Below are positions 27,987-39,005 of a stretch of DNA of 64,000 nucleotides, in pieces. Origin of the DNA: Enterobacter soli ATCC BAA-2102 (GTDB lineage: Bacteria > Pseudomonadota > Gammaproteobacteria > Enterobacterales > Enterobacteriaceae); assembly GCF_001654845.1 (NCBI RefSeq), contig NZ_LXES01000040.1, forward strand, positions 186,001 to 250,000. Direction: 5' to 3'. The first letter of the stretch is position 1. Every line of letters begins with the position of its first letter. Below the pieces are notes generated by a model. That model had not been told where the DNA came from, did no database searches, and was given only the letters and a program-made list of their open reading frames with translations. The translations under genes and the position numbers were made by a program.

Positions 27987-29232
27987 CGCACTCCAGCAGT
28001 GGCATCGCCTGTTTGAAGCGCAGGGCGACTTGCGCTCTGAACATGCCCAACAGCACCTGCAACAGATGCTGCGTCTGGGATTGCCGACGCGTAAGCATGA
28101 AAACTGGAAATACACTCCGCTCGACGGATTGCTGAACGGCCAGTTTGTGACCCGGCTGGCGGATGTCAGCAAGGCCCAGTGCGATCTGCTGGCGTTGAGC
28201 GTGAAGGCGGTGCGTCTGGTGTTTGTCGACGGGCGTTTCCACCCGGAACTGAGTGACAATACTCAGGACAGCGGCTTTGAGGTCACCGTGAATGATGACC
28301 GCCAGCCGCTCACGGCACCGGTACAGCCTGAAGTGTTCCTGCATCTCACCGAAAGTCTGGCGCAGAGCGTCACACAGATCCGCGTGAAGCGTAACCAGCG
28401 TCCGGCGCAGCCGTTGCTGCTGATGCATATCACTCAGGGGCTGGCAGGCGAAGAGATCAACACCGCGCATTACCGCCACCATCTTGAGCTGGCCGAAGGG
28501 GCGGAAGCGACGATCATTGAACACTACGTCAGCCTGAATGATGCACCGCACTTTACCGGCGCGCGCCTGACCATGAACGTGGCAGCCAATGCGCAACTTC
28601 ACCATATCAAGCTGGCGTTTGAAAACCCGGTCAGCCACCACTTTGCCCATAACGATATTCTGCTGGGAGCCGATGCCGCGGCATATAGCCACAGCTTCCT
28701 GTTGGGGGGGGCGGTGCTGCGTCACAACACCAGCACGCAACTGAATGGCGAAAACATCACGCTTCGCATTAACAGCCTGGCAATGCCGGTTAAATCGGAA
28801 GTGTGCGATACCCGAACCTGGCTTGAGCACAACAAAGGCTACTGCAACAGCCGCCAGTTGCATAAAACCATCGTCAGCGATAAAGGTCGCGCGGTGTTTA
28901 ACGGCCTGATTAACGTGGCGCAACACGCCATTAAAACTGACGGGCAGATGACCAACAATAACCTGCTGCTGGGGCGCCTGGCGGAAGTGGATACCAAGCC
29001 GCAGCTTGAAATCTACGCCGACGACGTGAAGTGCAGCCACGGCGCCACGGTTGGCCGCATCGACGATGAACAGATGTTCTATCTGCGCTCACGTGGGATC
29101 GACAAACAGGCGGCCCAGAAGATGATTATTTACGCGTTTGCGGCAGAACTGACGGAAGCGCTGCGTGATAACGCGTTAAAACAGCAGGTGCTGGAACGTA
29201 TTGGTCAGCGTCTGCCTGGAGGCGAAGCATGA
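27961..29232 (+). CDS. sufD: Fe-S cluster assembly subunit SufD
   Basis: 423 residues, equal to E. coli. SufB paralogue that forms SufBC2D and is needed for iron acquisition into the scaffold. The C-terminal conserved block ([20 protein letters not shown]) is present. It overlaps sufC at its start and sufS by 4 bp at its end. Confidence 0.95.
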   Translation: MAGLPNSSNALQQWHRLFEAQGDLRSEHAQQHLQQMLRLGLPTRKHENWKYTPLDGLLNGQFVTRLADVSKAQCDLLALSVKAVRLVFVDGRFHPELSDNTQDSGFEVTVNDDRQPLTAPVQPEVFLHLTESLAQSVTQIRVKRNQRPAQPLLLMHITQGLAGEEINTAHYRHHLELAEGAEATIIEHYVSLNDAPHFTGARLTMNVAANAQLHHIKLAFENPVSHHFAHNDILLGADAAAYSHSFLLGGAVLRHNTSTQLNGENITLRINSLAMPVKSEVCDTRTWLEHNKGYCNSRQLHKTIVSDKGRAVFNGLINVAQHAIKTDGQMTNNNLLLGRLAEVDTKPQLEIYADDVKCSHGATVGRIDDEQMFYLRSRGIDKQAAQKMIIYAFAAELTEALRDNALKQQVLERIGQRLPGGEA

Positions 29233-30449
29233 GTTTTCCCGTAGAGAAAGTACGGGCAGATTTTCCGGTTCTGACCCGTGAAGTGAACGGTCTGCCGCTG
29301 GCTTATCTCGACAGTGCTGCCAGCGCTCAGAAACCGAATCAGGTGATTGACGCTGAAGCGGAGTTCTACCGCCACGGCTATGCCGCCGTGCATCGCGGTA
29401 TTCATACCCTCAGCGCTGAGGCGACGCAGAGCATGGAAAACGTGCGCACTCAGGTGGCCGCTTTCCTCAATGCGCGCTCGCCGGAAGAGCTGGTATTTGT
29501 CCGCGGCACCACTGAAGGGATAAACCTGGTAGCGAATAGCTGGGGCAGCGCGCAGGTTCACGCCGGGGATAACATCATCATCACCCAGATGGAGCATCAC
29601 GCGAATATCGTTCCCTGGCAGATGCTTTGCGAACGCACCGGCGCACAGCTGCGCGTGATCCCACTGAACGAGGACGGTACCTTACAGCTGGCGCAGCTCG
29701 ACGTATTGCTCGACGAACGCACCCGGCTGGTGGCGGTCACGCAGGTCTCTAACGTCCTGGGTACCGAAAACCCGGTGGCGGAGATCATCGAAAAAGCGCA
29801 TCAGGTCGGCGCGAAAGTGCTGGTTGATGGCGCGCAGGCCGTGATGCACCACGCTATTGACGTGCAGGCACTGGATTGCGATTTCTACGTGTTTTCCGGG
29901 CATAAGCTCTACGGGCCAACCGGCATCGGCGTGCTGTATGTCAAAGACGCGATTTTGCAGGCCATGCCACCCTGGGAAGGGGGCGGGTCAATGATTGCCA
30001 CCGTCAGCCTGACGGAAGGCACCACCTACGCACGAGCGCCGTGGCGCTTTGAAGCGGGTACACCGAATACGGGCGGGATCATCGGCCTGGGGGCGGCAAT
30101 TGCATATATCTCTTCGATTGGTCTTGATGCCATTCAGGAGTACGAGCAGGTGCTGATGCACTACGCGTTGCAGGAGCTGGCCAGTGTGCCGGATCTGGTC
30201 TTATACGGCCCGGCCAACAGAAAAGGGGTGATTGCCTTTAATCTGGGTAAACACCATGCCTATGACGTGGGCAGCTTCCTGGATAATTACGGCGTGGCCG
30301 TGCGTACCGGGCATCATTGCGCCATGCCGCTGATGGCATTTTACCAGGTGCCGGCGATGTGTCGGGCATCGCTGATGATGTATAACACAATGGAAGAGGT
30401 CGACAGACTGGTGGCGGGACTTAAACGCATCCACCAGCTGCTTGGATAA
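29229..30449 (+). CDS. sufS: Cysteine desulfurase SufS
   Basis: 406-residue class V aminotransferase fold, PLP-dependent. Releases sulfur from cysteine as an enzyme persulfide and passes it to SufE. PLP Lys226 in SGHKLYGP and the catalytic Cys in RTGHHCAMP are present. ATGA overlap with sufD. Confidence 0.96.
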   Translation: MSFPVEKVRADFPVLTREVNGLPLAYLDSAASAQKPNQVIDAEAEFYRHGYAAVHRGIHTLSAEATQSMENVRTQVAAFLNARSPEELVFVRGTTEGINLVANSWGSAQVHAGDNIIITQMEHHANIVPWQMLCERTGAQLRVIPLNEDGTLQLAQLDVLLDERTRLVAVTQVSNVLGTENPVAEIIEKAHQVGAKVLVDGAQAVMHHAIDVQALDCDFYVFSGHKLYGPTGIGVLYVKDAILQAMPPWEGGGSMIATVSLTEGTTYARAPWRFEAGTPNTGGIIGLGAAIAYISSIGLDAIQEYEQVLMHYALQELASVPDLVLYGPANRKGVIAFNLGKHHAYDVGSFLDNYGVAVRTGHHCAMPLMAFYQVPAMCRASLMMYNTMEEVDRLVAGLKRIHQLLG

Positions 30450-30463
30450 CGGAGAGGCAAGAG

Positions 30464-30880
30464 ATGGCCGATTTGCCGGACAGAGATAAACTGCTGCGTA
30501 ACTTTGGGCGTTGCGCAAACTGGGAAGAGAAATATCTCTATATTATCGAGCTGGGGCAGCGCTTGCCGCCGCTCGGTGAAGAAGAGCATAACCCGCAGAA
30601 CACGATTCAGGGCTGCCAGAGCCAGGTGTGGATTGTCATGCGCCAGAACGACGATGGCGTCATTGAATTACAGGGCGACAGCGATGCGGCCATTGTGAAG
30701 GGGCTTATCGCGGTGGTGTTTATTCTTTATCACCAGATGTCCGCGCAGGATATTGTCGCCTTTGACGTGCGCCCTTGGTTTGAAAAAATGGCGCTGGCCC
30801 AACACCTCACCCCATCCCGCTCTCAGGGACTCGAAGCGATGATTCGCGCAATTCGCTCCAAAGCGTCAATCATTAGCTAG
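30464..30880 (+). CDS. sufE: Sulfur acceptor SufE
   Basis: 138 residues. Accepts persulfide sulfur from SufS on Cys51 (IQGCQSQVW) and transfers it to SufB. Last gene of the operon, with Shine-Dalgarno ggagagg. Confidence 0.95.
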   Translation: MADLPDRDKLLRNFGRCANWEEKYLYIIELGQRLPPLGEEEHNPQNTIQGCQSQVWIVMRQNDDGVIELQGDSDAAIVKGLIAVVFILYHQMSAQDIVAFDVRPWFEKMALAQHLTPSRSQGLEAMIRAIRSKASIIS

Positions 30881-30908
30881 ACTTAATAGACAGCATTCAT
30901 TCTGTTTC

Positions 30909-30937
30909 GCGAGGTGGTTCCCGCCTCGCTGGTTTTT
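30909..30937 (+). terminator. Terminator of the suf operon
   Basis: gcgaggtgg-ttc-ccgcctcgc stem (9 bp with one G-U pair) followed by tggttttt. Confidence 0.7.
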
Positions 30938-30977
30938 CAGCTTTCTGGCTTTCTGCCAGTGAATAAGGAATCTCAGC

Positions 30978-31991
30978 ATGAAGCGCGCGTCTATTATTAC
31001 TCTATTACTCCTCGGTTCGCTCGGTGCGCTTAATTCGGCCTGGGCGGTTGATTATCCGTTGCCGCCTGTCGGCAGCCGACTTATTGGTCAAAATCAAACC
31101 TACACCATTCAGGAAGGTGACAATAAACTTCAGGCCATTGCCCGACGATTTAATACTGCTGCACAGTTGATCCTTGAAACGAATAATACGATAGCCCCGG
31201 TTAACCCCGCGCCGGGAACCGTAATTACAATCCCATCCCAGATGCTCCTGCCGGATACGCCACGTGAAGGCATTGTCGTGAATCTGGCTGAGCTGCGGCT
31301 GTACTACTTCCCGCCTGGCGAAAACATCGTTCAGGTTTTCCCGCTGGGTATTGGGCAACTGGGTCTGGAAACCCCGGTCACGACCACGCGTGTGAGTCAG
31401 AAAATCCCTAATCCAACCTGGACGCCGACACCGGGCATCAGAGCGCGCTCACTGGCGCAGGGCATTAAACTGCCCCCGGTAGTCCCCGCCGGGCCTAATA
31501 ACCCTTTAGGCCGCTTCGCACTGCGTTTAGGTGTGGGTAATGGGGAATATCTCATTCACGGAACAAGTGCGCCTGACAGTGTAGGGTTGCGGGTGAGCTC
31601 CGGGTGTATGCGCATGAACGCGCCGGACATTAAGGCGCTGTTTGAGCAGGCGCGCGTCGGCACGCGGGTGCAAATCATCAACGAGCCGGTGAAATACGCC
31701 GTTGAGCCCGATGGCAGACGCTACGTTGAGGTCCACCGTCCTCTGGCACAGCAAGAAGGGGAAAATCCGCAAACAACGCCAATTAACCACTCAACCGACT
31801 TTGCTACTTTTGTGACTCAGCCCGGGAGTGATAAAGCGCTCGTCAGCAAGGCGTTAGCGCGCCGTGCGGGGATCCCGGTCGTGGTGTCAGCAGGCAATGG
31901 CCCGTCAGCGAATAATACGGTGTTATCGGTGCAGAACAGTCGGGCGTCTGCGGCGGTGTCAGAAGGCGAGGGTGAGAAGGTTACACAGTAG
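30978..31991 (+). CDS. ldtE: L,D-transpeptidase LdtE
   Basis: 337-residue periplasmic enzyme (YnhG in E. coli) forming 3-3 mDAP crosslinks in peptidoglycan. Signal peptide to about residue 23 (AWA-VDYPL). LysM-like segment at about 42-88 ([17 protein letters not shown]). YkuD catalytic domain at about 95-235 with the nucleophile Cys in VSSGCMRMN. Its neighbour lpp encodes the other major wall-linked protein. Confidence 0.92.
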   Translation: MKRASIITLLLLGSLGALNSAWAVDYPLPPVGSRLIGQNQTYTIQEGDNKLQAIARRFNTAAQLILETNNTIAPVNPAPGTVITIPSQMLLPDTPREGIVVNLAELRLYYFPPGENIVQVFPLGIGQLGLETPVTTTRVSQKIPNPTWTPTPGIRARSLAQGIKLPPVVPAGPNNPLGRFALRLGVGNGEYLIHGTSAPDSVGLRVSSGCMRMNAPDIKALFEQARVGTRVQIINEPVKYAVEPDGRRYVEVHRPLAQQEGENPQTTPINHSTDFATFVTQPGSDKALVSKALARRAGIPVVVSAGNGPSANNTVLSVQNSRASAAVSEGEGEKVTQ

Positions 31992-32001
31992 AAGTGAAGG
32001 C

Positions 32002-32034
32002 AAAAAAAATGGCGCACAATGTGCGCCATTTTAT
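32002..32034. terminator. Bidirectional terminator between ldtE and lpp
   Basis: atggcgcaca / tgtgcgccat stem flanked by an A-run on one side and a T-run on the other, in the 55-bp convergent gap. Confidence 0.9.
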
Positions 32035-32046
32035 TAACAGGTACTA

Positions 32047-32295
<249 letters not shown>

Positions 32296-32320
32296 CTAGA
32301 TTGAGTTAATCTCCATGTAG

Positions 32321-32357
32321 CGTTACAAGTATTACACAAAGTTTTTTAGGTTGAGAA
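32321..32357 (-). promoter_or_regulatory. lpp promoter
   Basis: The minus strand closely follows E. coli lpp. -10 TAATAC at 32334-32329, -35 region TTCTCA near 32357, predicted start G at 32321, then the conserved leader gctacatggagattaac. Between this and pykF (to 32538) the DNA is AT-rich with no gene. Confidence 0.75.
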
Positions 32358-32538
32358 TATTTTTTTGATGGGAATACGCCTATTTTTGATCGTTCGCTCA
32401 AAGAAGCAACGAATTCGGCATTTTTGTCGAAAAAGCTATGTTAAAAAAGGCATTTTTCATCGGATTCATCTTAGATAAATCGCTATTAAATAGAAAAACC
32501 CGATTTGCTTTTTGAATAAATCTGGCTAATGCCAGGAA

Positions 32539-32566
32539 TAAAAAAAGCGCCCCGAAGGGCGCTTTT
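32539..32566 (-). terminator. Terminator of pykF
   Basis: aaaagcgccc-ttcg-gggcgctttt with a T-run on the minus strand, 28 bp after the pykF stop. Confidence 0.9.
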
Positions 32567-32594
32567 ATCAAAAAATTAATTCGTTCGAGAATTA

Positions 32595-34016
32595 TTACAG
32601 CACGTGAACAGATGCAGTGTTGGTTGTACCTGCTGGTACCAGAGCACCAGAAACCATCACCACAACGTCGCCTTTCTGTGCCAGGCCGCGTTCAACGAGT
32701 TGCAGAGCGACTTCTTTACCCAGACGGTAGAAATCGTCTGTAGACGCGATCTCTTTCACCAGGTGAGGAACAACACCTTTGCTCAGAACCAGCTGACGGG
32801 CAGTGGTTTCGTTGGTGGTCAGCGCCAGAATGGTGGCATCCGGGAAGTATTTACGGATAGCACGTGCAGATTTACCGCCCTGGGTCGCAACTACGATCAG
32901 TGGTGCTTCCAGTTTCTCAGCAGTTTCTACTGCACCGCGGCACACAGCTTCAGTGATGCGCAGTTTACGGCTGTCGTTGTTGTAGTCCAGACGGCTGGTC
33001 ATCACGCGGTCGGTACGTTCACAGATGGTTGCCATGATGCTTACGGCTTCCAGCGGGTATTTACCTTTAGCGGATTCGCCAGACAGCATGACTGCGTCAG
33101 TACCGTCCAGGATGGCGTTCGCCACGTCACCTGCTTCTGCGCGGGTTGGGCGTGGGTTTTTGATCATGGAGTCCAGCATCTGCGTTGCGGTGATAACCAC
33201 TTTACGCGCGCGAACACACTTCTCGATCATCATCTTCTGCGCGAAGATAACTTCTTCAACCGGGATTTCAACACCCAGGTCACCACGAGCAACCATGATA
33301 CCGTCAGACGCTTCGAGGATTTCGTCGAAGTTGTTCAGGCCTTCCTGGTTTTCGATTTTGGAGATGATCTGGATCTTCTCGCCGCCGTGCGCTTTCAGGT
33401 GCTCACGGATTTCAACCACGTCGGAACGTTTACGGATAAAGGACGCTGCAACGAAATCAACGCCTTGCTCGCAACCGAAGATCAGGTCTTGCTTGTCTTT
33501 TTCAGCCAGTGCTGGCAGTGCGATGGAAACGCCCGGCAGGTTAACGCCTTTGTTTTCACCCAGGTCGCCGTTGTTCAGCACTTTACAGATAACGTTGTTA
33601 CCTTCGATAGCGGTAACTTCCATACCGATCAGACCATCGTCCACCAGAACGGTGTTACCGACGGACAGATCGCTGGTGAAGCCTTCATAGGTCACAGCAA
33701 CGATTTCGTTGTTGCCGACAACAGACTTGTCAGTGGTGAAGGTGAAGGTCTGGCCAGCTTTCAGAGAAACGTCGTTACCGCCTTCCAGTTTGATGGTACG
33801 GATTTCAGGACCTTTGGTATCGAGCAGGATTGCTGCTTTTTTACCGGTCTTGCTCATCACGTTGCGCAAGTTCTGGATACGCTGACCATGTTCAGCATAG
33901 TCACCGTGGGAGAAGTTCAGACGCATAACGTTCATGCCGGCGTCCAGCATTTTGGTCAGCATCTCTTCAGATTCGGTTTTCGGGCCGATGGTGCAAACAA
34001 TTTTCGTCTTTTTCAT
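32595..34016 (-). CDS. pykF: Pyruvate kinase I PykF
   Basis: 473 residues. Converts PEP + ADP to pyruvate + ATP, fructose 1,6-bisphosphate activated type. N-terminal [16 protein letters not shown], active-site ISKIENQEG and the signature [10 protein letters not shown] region are present. The C-terminal allosteric domain ends TNTASVHVL as in E. coli. Reverse-strand counterpart of ppsA in PEP/pyruvate balance. A Cra site lies upstream. Confidence 0.96.
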   Translation of the reverse strand: MKKTKIVCTIGPKTESEEMLTKMLDAGMNVMRLNFSHGDYAEHGQRIQNLRNVMSKTGKKAAILLDTKGPEIRTIKLEGGNDVSLKAGQTFTFTTDKSVVGNNEIVAVTYEGFTSDLSVGNTVLVDDGLIGMEVTAIEGNNVICKVLNNGDLGENKGVNLPGVSIALPALAEKDKQDLIFGCEQGVDFVAASFIRKRSDVVEIREHLKAHGGEKIQIISKIENQEGLNNFDEILEASDGIMVARGDLGVEIPVEEVIFAQKMMIEKCVRARKVVITATQMLDSMIKNPRPTRAEAGDVANAILDGTDAVMLSGESAKGKYPLEAVSIMATICERTDRVMTSRLDYNNDSRKLRITEAVCRGAVETAEKLEAPLIVVATQGGKSARAIRKYFPDATILALTTNETTARQLVLSKGVVPHLVKEIASTDDFYRLGKEVALQLVERGLAQKGDVVVMVSGALVPAGTTNTASVHVL

Positions 34017-34220
34017 GACAGTCTTAGTCTTTAAGTTGGGAAGGATATGGAAATCTCGCTCCGGGGGCGCACCGCCGCGGAGTCAAACCTGTGTTGCAAA
34101 AGAGTATATGACACGCACTAAGGATAGGAGACATCAAATGAGCGTGCAGAAGAAAGTGTGCCTGAGTGTCAGCCCAACGGAGGAGAGGAAAAGTTGTACG
34201 TTGTTTTTTGTATTCCAAGC

Positions 34221-34257
34221 GCTGAAACCATTCACCAGGGATTAGGCGCGCATTATA
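34221..34257 (-). promoter_or_regulatory. pykF promoter with Cra operator
   Basis: gctgaaaccattca at 34221-34234 fits the Cra consensus RSTGAAWCSNTHHW at every position. A TATAAT (-10) on the minus strand lies at 34257-34252. The operator would sit just downstream of the start of transcription, consistent with known repression of pykF by Cra. The leader to the ATG is about 225 nt; no gene is seen in 34017-34393. Confidence 0.72.
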
Positions 34258-34393
34258 CGCTGATTTTCAGACAAAAGGAAAATGAAAACAGCGTTTCAAA
34301 AATAATCTGTGCAGATTCACATAAGATTGTTATCAACGCGTTAAGGCATAATGACAACTTATGGCGGCAGGCTCGTCACCTGCCGCATTTAGC

Positions 34394-35539
34394 TCAAATT
34401 TTTAGCGCCTGATCCAGGTCGGCAATTAAATCCTGCACATCTTCAATACCCACCGAAAGACGGATCAGCTGCGGCACAATACCGTTTGCCCGCCGTTGCT
34501 CGGGCGGAATCGAGGCATGGGTCATGCTGTAAGGCTGGCTGACCAGGCTTTCAACGCCGCCCAGGCTTTCCGCCAGGGTAAACAGTTTCAGCTTACGGAT
34601 AATCGCCGTCGCCCGTTGCGCATCGCCTTTTACCACCACTGAAATCATGCCGCCGGGCAGCGCCATCTGCCTGCGCGCGAGTTGATACTGCGGATGGGAC
34701 TCAAGCCAGGGGAACCAGACTTTTTCTACCTGCGGGTGCTGCTCCAGCCATTGCGCAATCGCCAGGGCGTTGGCACTGTGCTTCTCCACGCGCAATGAAA
34801 GGGTGCGTATTCCTCGCAGCGTGAGGAAACTGCTGAACGGATCGAGCACACCGCCCACCGCATTTTGCAGGTAACCCAGTTTATCGGCCAGTTCCGGGTT
34901 TTCGCCCACAACTGCCACCCCGGCAACCACATCGGAATGACCGTTCAGGTATTTGGTTGCGGAGTGCACCACGATATCAAACCCCGACTCCAGCGGGCGG
35001 TGAATAACCGGCGAAGCAAACGTGTTGTCGGCGACGCTGATGAGGCGATGGCGGCGGGCAATATCCGCAATCGCAGCCAGGTCGGCAAGCTTGAGCAGGG
35101 GATTCGTCGGCGTTTCGACCCACACCATTCGCGTGTCGGGGCGGATAGCGGCTTCCAGTGCTTCCACGTCGCCCGGCTTAACCCAACTGACCTGCAATCC
35201 GGTGCTGCGCTTGCGCACATTTTCAAACAGGCGGTACGTCCCGCCGTAGACATCATCAATGGCAACGATGTGGCTGTCTTTATCCAGCAGCTCCAGCACC
35301 GTGGCAATCGCTGCCAGCCCGGAGGCAAAGGCATAACCGCGGGTGCCGCTTTCCAGTTCGGCAATGGCGGTTTCAAGGGCGTGGCGGGTTGGATTCCCGC
35401 TGCGGGAATATTCGTAGCCCGTATGTTCACCCGGTGACGGTTGCGCAAACGTCGATGTGGCGTAAATGGGGGGCATCACCGCGCCGTGTTGGTCGTTAAA
35501 TTCACCGCTGTGTACGCTGAGGGTCGCTAAATTTTTCAT
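34394..35539 (-). CDS. mtcC: Cystathionine gamma-lyase-like PLP enzyme (reverse transsulfuration)
   Basis: 381-residue Cys/Met metabolism PLP enzyme. PLP Lys196 in HSATKYLNGHSD; substrate/PLP motifs YSRSGNPTR and VETPTNPLLK. It sits 11 bp downstream of a cystathionine beta-synthase gene, so it most likely splits cystathionine to cysteine + 2-oxobutyrate. This pair resembles the mtcBC locus described in Klebsiella for making cysteine from methionine. MetB/MetC activity cannot be excluded by sequence. Not present at this place in E. coli. Confidence 0.8.
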   Translation of the reverse strand: MKNLATLSVHSGEFNDQHGAVMPPIYATSTFAQPSPGEHTGYEYSRSGNPTRHALETAIAELESGTRGYAFASGLAAIATVLELLDKDSHIVAIDDVYGGTYRLFENVRKRSTGLQVSWVKPGDVEALEAAIRPDTRMVWVETPTNPLLKLADLAAIADIARRHRLISVADNTFASPVIHRPLESGFDIVVHSATKYLNGHSDVVAGVAVVGENPELADKLGYLQNAVGGVLDPFSSFLTLRGIRTLSLRVEKHSANALAIAQWLEQHPQVEKVWFPWLESHPQYQLARRQMALPGGMISVVVKGDAQRATAIIRKLKLFTLAESLGGVESLVSQPYSMTHASIPPEQRRANGIVPQLIRLSVGIEDVQDLIADLDQALKI

Positions 35540-35550
35540 TGTCTCTTCCT

Positions 35551-36921
35551 TTATGGTTGCAGGCGGTTGCGCCAGGCGGTAAGAACGTCGCTGCGCGTAA
35601 TCAGACCCAGAAAACGATCGTTGTCATTAATGACGGCTACCAGGCCGCGGTCGAAAATCGCGTTCAGCGCACTTTCCGGGGCGCGTTTATCCAGAAACTC
35701 CACCTGGCGCGTCATGGCACTGGTGACGGGAAGGGCGAAACGGTCACCGTCACCGCCGATGTGACGCAGCAGATCCCACTCATCGATGATGCCGACGACC
35801 TTGCCATCATCCAGAACCGGAAGTTGCGAGATGTCGTACAGACGCATCCGTGCCAGCACGGTGGAGAGCGTGTCATCCGGGGCGGCGGTTACCGTGGCGC
35901 CTTCATCATGACGCAGGGCGATGTAGTCAGAGAGATCGCCTGCCTGCGGGCGAGAGATAAGCCCCTGCTGACGCATCCAGTCGTCGTTGAACATTTTCGA
36001 CAGATACTTATTCCCGCTGTCACAGGCGAACGTCACCACGCGTTTGGGGGTTGTCTGCGCCTGGCAATATTTCAGTGCCGCCGCCAGCAGCGTGCCGCTG
36101 GAAGAGCCTGCCAGAATGCCTTCTGTTTTCAGCAGCTCGCGGGCGGTAGTGAACGCTTCGCGGTCAGTGATACGCCAGGCGCGGTTGACGCCTTCGATAT
36201 GCGCCAGCGGGGGAATAAAGTCTTCGCCAATTCCCTCGACCAGCCATGAGCCCGCATGATGGTAATGCCCGGTTTCGACCTGATCGGCCAGAACGGAACC
36301 CGCGGGATCGGCGAGCACAAACTCCGTGTGGGGAGAATGTTCAGCAAACCACGCCTGAAGGCCGCCAAGCGTACCGCCGGAGCCCACGCCAACCACAATA
36401 GCGTCGATATCGCCATCAAGTTGTTCATACAACTCCGGTGCCGTGGTTGTGCGGTGGGCCAGCGGGTTGGCGTCATTATTAAACTGATCGATATAAAACG
36501 CGCCGGGTAGCTCATTCGCCAGGCGCTGCGCGTAATCCTGATAATAGGCCGGATGGCCTTTATTAACGTCTGAACGCGTCAGCACCACCTGCGCGCCCAA
36601 CGCGCGCAGGTGGAAAATTTTCTCACGGCTCATTTTGTCGGGGACGACCAGGATCAGTGAGTAGCCTTTTTGCGCGGCGATTAACGCCAGGCCAAGCCCG
36701 GTATTGCCTGCGGTGGCCTCAATAATCGTCCCGCCGGGCCGTAGCTGGCCGTTGCGCTCGGCTTCGTTAATCATCGACAACGCAACACGATCTTTGATAG
36801 AGCCGCCCGGGTTCTGGTTTTCCAGCTTCAGAAACAAGGCGCAAGAACCGGTATTGAGCTTATGCAGCTGAATAAGCGGAGTACGGCCAATCAGTTCGGT
36901 GACGGAGTGATAAATCGTCAT
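35551..36921 (-). CDS. mtcB: Cystathionine beta-synthase with C-terminal CBS pair
   Basis: 456 residues from ATG 36921 (MTIYHSVTELIG; Shine-Dalgarno aggaaa). Residues 1-320 are a fold type II PLP enzyme with Lys43 in GGSIKDRVA, the asparagine loop TAGNTG and GVGSGGTLGG. Residues about 335-456 form two CBS domains, as in eukaryotic and some bacterial CBS enzymes. Predicted to join homocysteine and serine to cystathionine. Operon with the lyase gene, divergent from a methionine-type importer. Confidence 0.85.
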   Translation of the reverse strand: MTIYHSVTELIGRTPLIQLHKLNTGSCALFLKLENQNPGGSIKDRVALSMINEAERNGQLRPGGTIIEATAGNTGLGLALIAAQKGYSLILVVPDKMSREKIFHLRALGAQVVLTRSDVNKGHPAYYQDYAQRLANELPGAFYIDQFNNDANPLAHRTTTAPELYEQLDGDIDAIVVGVGSGGTLGGLQAWFAEHSPHTEFVLADPAGSVLADQVETGHYHHAGSWLVEGIGEDFIPPLAHIEGVNRAWRITDREAFTTARELLKTEGILAGSSSGTLLAAALKYCQAQTTPKRVVTFACDSGNKYLSKMFNDDWMRQQGLISRPQAGDLSDYIALRHDEGATVTAAPDDTLSTVLARMRLYDISQLPVLDDGKVVGIIDEWDLLRHIGGDGDRFALPVTSAMTRQVEFLDKRAPESALNAIFDRGLVAVINDNDRFLGLITRSDVLTAWRNRLQP

Positions 36922-37019
36922 GGTTTTTTCCTGTATGAAGGTCATGACAGGATGATAGTGCGGCGAAAATTTATCGATAAAGAACGTTTAACTGCTTTTT
37001 AGAACGGAAAGTAATATTA

Positions 37020-37100
37020 ATGACTATTTCAGAAGCCCAGGCAGCAAGACGTAAAGTGGTCTGGAAGTGGGGATGGCTATATCGGTATAAAATGCTGTAA
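37020..37100 (+). CDS. Possible 26-residue basic, Trp-rich peptide
   Basis: ATG 37020 follows ggaaag with suitable spacing and opens a 27-codon frame to TAA 37098-37100. The peptide has an MTISEAQAARRK start, then VVWKWGWLYRYKML (3 Trp, 2 Tyr, net positive). Located in the 400-bp mtcB/metN-like divergent region (36922-37321), which otherwise holds promoters only. No family recognised; it could be a leader peptide or chance. Confidence 0.25.
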   Translation: MTISEAQAARRKVVWKWGWLYRYKML

Positions 37101-37271
37101 AAATGAGCGAATTGCCCCCCTCAGGGCCGCGATATATGCGTCTGGCAGATAATCATTACTGAAATTGAGCTATTTGCTTCCCGCCCAGTAAATTCGCCTT
37201 TTATTTCTTTTGGTTATAACAAATTCCTTTTTGGTCATTTAAAAGCGGATAATCGCTGATTACTATCGTTT

Positions 37272-37295
37272 GGACATCCATACTGCTAAACCGCT
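37272..37295. promoter_or_regulatory. Tandem MetJ-like boxes before the importer operon
   Basis: Three adjacent 8-mers (ggacatcc, atactgct, aaaccgct) each agree with the MetJ box AGACGTCT at 5 of 8 positions. The first also resembles the known E. coli metN operator. The array ends 26 bp before the metN-like ATG. MetJ control is an inference. Confidence 0.45.
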
Positions 37296-37321
37296 ATATG
37301 CGTAACGGATAACGAAGAAGA

Positions 37322-38344
37322 ATGATAGTTCTCAGGAATATTTCGAAGATTTTTGACAACGGGAAGGTGGCGCTCACTGCCGTTGATAACGTCAATTTGA
37401 CGGTTGAACAGGGACAGATTTACGGAATCATTGGCTACAGCGGCGCAGGTAAAAGCACCCTGATCCGCCTGCTGAACGGCCTGGAAAAACCCAGCACTGG
37501 CAGCGTGACCATTAACGGGCAGGATATCTCTGCCGCCAAAGGTGAGGCGCTGCGCCAGGCTCGCCTGAAAATCAGCATGGTTTTCCAGCACTTCAACCTG
37601 CTGTGGTCGCGCACGGTAAACGAGAATATCGCCTTCTCAATGCAAATCGCAGGCGTGCCGAAAGCCCGCATTAAAGCGCGTGTGGCCGAACTGGTGGAGC
37701 TGGTTGGGCTGAAAGGCCGCGAAAATGCCTATCCGTCACAGCTGAGCGGTGGGCAGAAGCAGCGCGTGGGTATTGCGCGCGCACTGGCGAACAATCCTGA
37801 CGTACTGCTGTGCGATGAGGCAACGTCTGCGCTCGACCCGCAGACTACCGATCAGATCCTCGATCTGCTGCTGGACATTAACCGTCGATTCAAACTGACC
37901 ATCGTGTTGATCACCCACGAAATGCACGTGGTGCGCAAAATTTGTGACCGTGTGGCGGTGATGGAAAACGGCAAAGTGGTGGAAGAAGGGGACGTGCTGA
38001 GCGTCTTCACCCATCCACAACAGCCGATCACCCAACAGTTTGTGCGCCAGGTGAGCCAGTATGCGGAAGAAGAGACATTTAATACCGAGCTTGCAAGTGA
38101 ACTGGAAGGGACGGTGATCCGACTGACGTTCACCGGACACAGCACGCACAAACCGGTCGTGGGTGAGCTGACGTTACGCTACGGCCTGCCGTTTAACATT
38201 CTGCACGGGAAAATGACGCAAACTGCCCACGGTGTGTTTGGCCAGTTATGGGTACATGTAGTGGCATCTGACGAACAACTGAACAATATCCTCGCCGACC
38301 TGAAGCACAGCGATATTGAAGGCGAGGTAATTAAACATGGCTGA
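37322..38344 (+). CDS. MetN-like methionine/sulfur amino acid ABC ATPase
   Basis: 340 residues. ABC domain (1-240) with Walker A GYSGAGKST, signature LSGGQKQR, Walker B LLCDEATSALDP, and a C-terminal NIL regulatory domain (about 265-340) that in MetN binds methionine for trans-inhibition. First gene of a metNIQ-like operon paralogous to the housekeeping one. Overlaps the permease gene by 8 bp. Confidence 0.87.
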   Translation: MIVLRNISKIFDNGKVALTAVDNVNLTVEQGQIYGIIGYSGAGKSTLIRLLNGLEKPSTGSVTINGQDISAAKGEALRQARLKISMVFQHFNLLWSRTVNENIAFSMQIAGVPKARIKARVAELVELVGLKGRENAYPSQLSGGQKQRVGIARALANNPDVLLCDEATSALDPQTTDQILDLLLDINRRFKLTIVLITHEMHVVRKICDRVAVMENGKVVEEGDVLSVFTHPQQPITQQFVRQVSQYAEEETFNTELASELEGTVIRLTFTGHSTHKPVVGELTLRYGLPFNILHGKMTQTAHGVFGQLWVHVVASDEQLNNILADLKHSDIEGEVIKHG

Positions 38345-39005
38345 AAATCTGTTCCCCCATCTGAAATGGGACCAGCTCTGGGCGGCAACCCAGGAAACGT
38401 TGTACATGACCGCGCTTTCGGGCGTTGCGACCTTTGTGCTGGGCATTGTACTGGGCCTGGCGTTGTTCCTGACCGCACGCGGCGGGTTGTTCCAGAACCG
38501 GACGGTCTACAGCGTCATTTCGATTGTGGTGAACGTGTTCCGCTCAATCCCGTTCATCATCCTGATTGTTTTGTTGATCCCGTTCACCAAGACCATCGTC
38601 GGCACCATTCTTGGCGCGAATGCGGCGCTGCCCGCCCTGATTGTGGGGGCAGCCCCGTTTTACGCCCGTCTGGTAGAGATTGCCCTGCGTGAAGTGGACA
38701 AAGGGGTCATTGAAGCCACGCGCTCGATGGGCGCACGGCTGAGCACGTTAGTTTTTCGGGTTTTACTGCCGGAATCATCACCTGCACTGGTATCAGGTAT
38801 TACGGTGACGCTGATCGCGCTGGTGAGTTACAGCGCAATGGCGGGGGTGATTGGCGCCGGTGGTTTGGGAAATCTGGCTTATCTGGAAGGATTCCAGCGC
38901 AACCACGGTGACGTCACGCTGGTGGCAACGGTGACCATTTTGATCATCGTTTTCATTATCCAGTTCTGCGGCGACATCCTTACATCACTGTTAGATAAAC
39001 GCTAA
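38337..39005 (+). CDS. MetI-like ABC permease
   Basis: 222 residues (E. coli MetI 217). Five or so membrane helices and the EAA-type loop EATRSMGARLSTLVFRVLLPES near 125-150, which contacts the ATPase. The stop codon (39003-39005) abuts an ERIC element. Confidence 0.88.
   Translation: MAENLFPHLKWDQLWAATQETLYMTALSGVATFVLGIVLGLALFLTARGGLFQNRTVYSVISIVVNVFRSIPFIILIVLLIPFTKTIVGTILGANAALPALIVGAAPFYARLVEIALREVDKGVIEATRSMGARLSTLVFRVLLPESSPALVSGITVTLIALVSYSAMAGVIGAGGLGNLAYLEGFQRNHGDVTLVATVTILIIVFIIQFCGDILTSLLDKR

Noticed and set aside
32604..34034. 476-codon open frame antisense to pykF
   Set aside because: Shadow of codon bias in a highly expressed gene; no ribosome site and no recognisable protein, while pykF is unmistakable.
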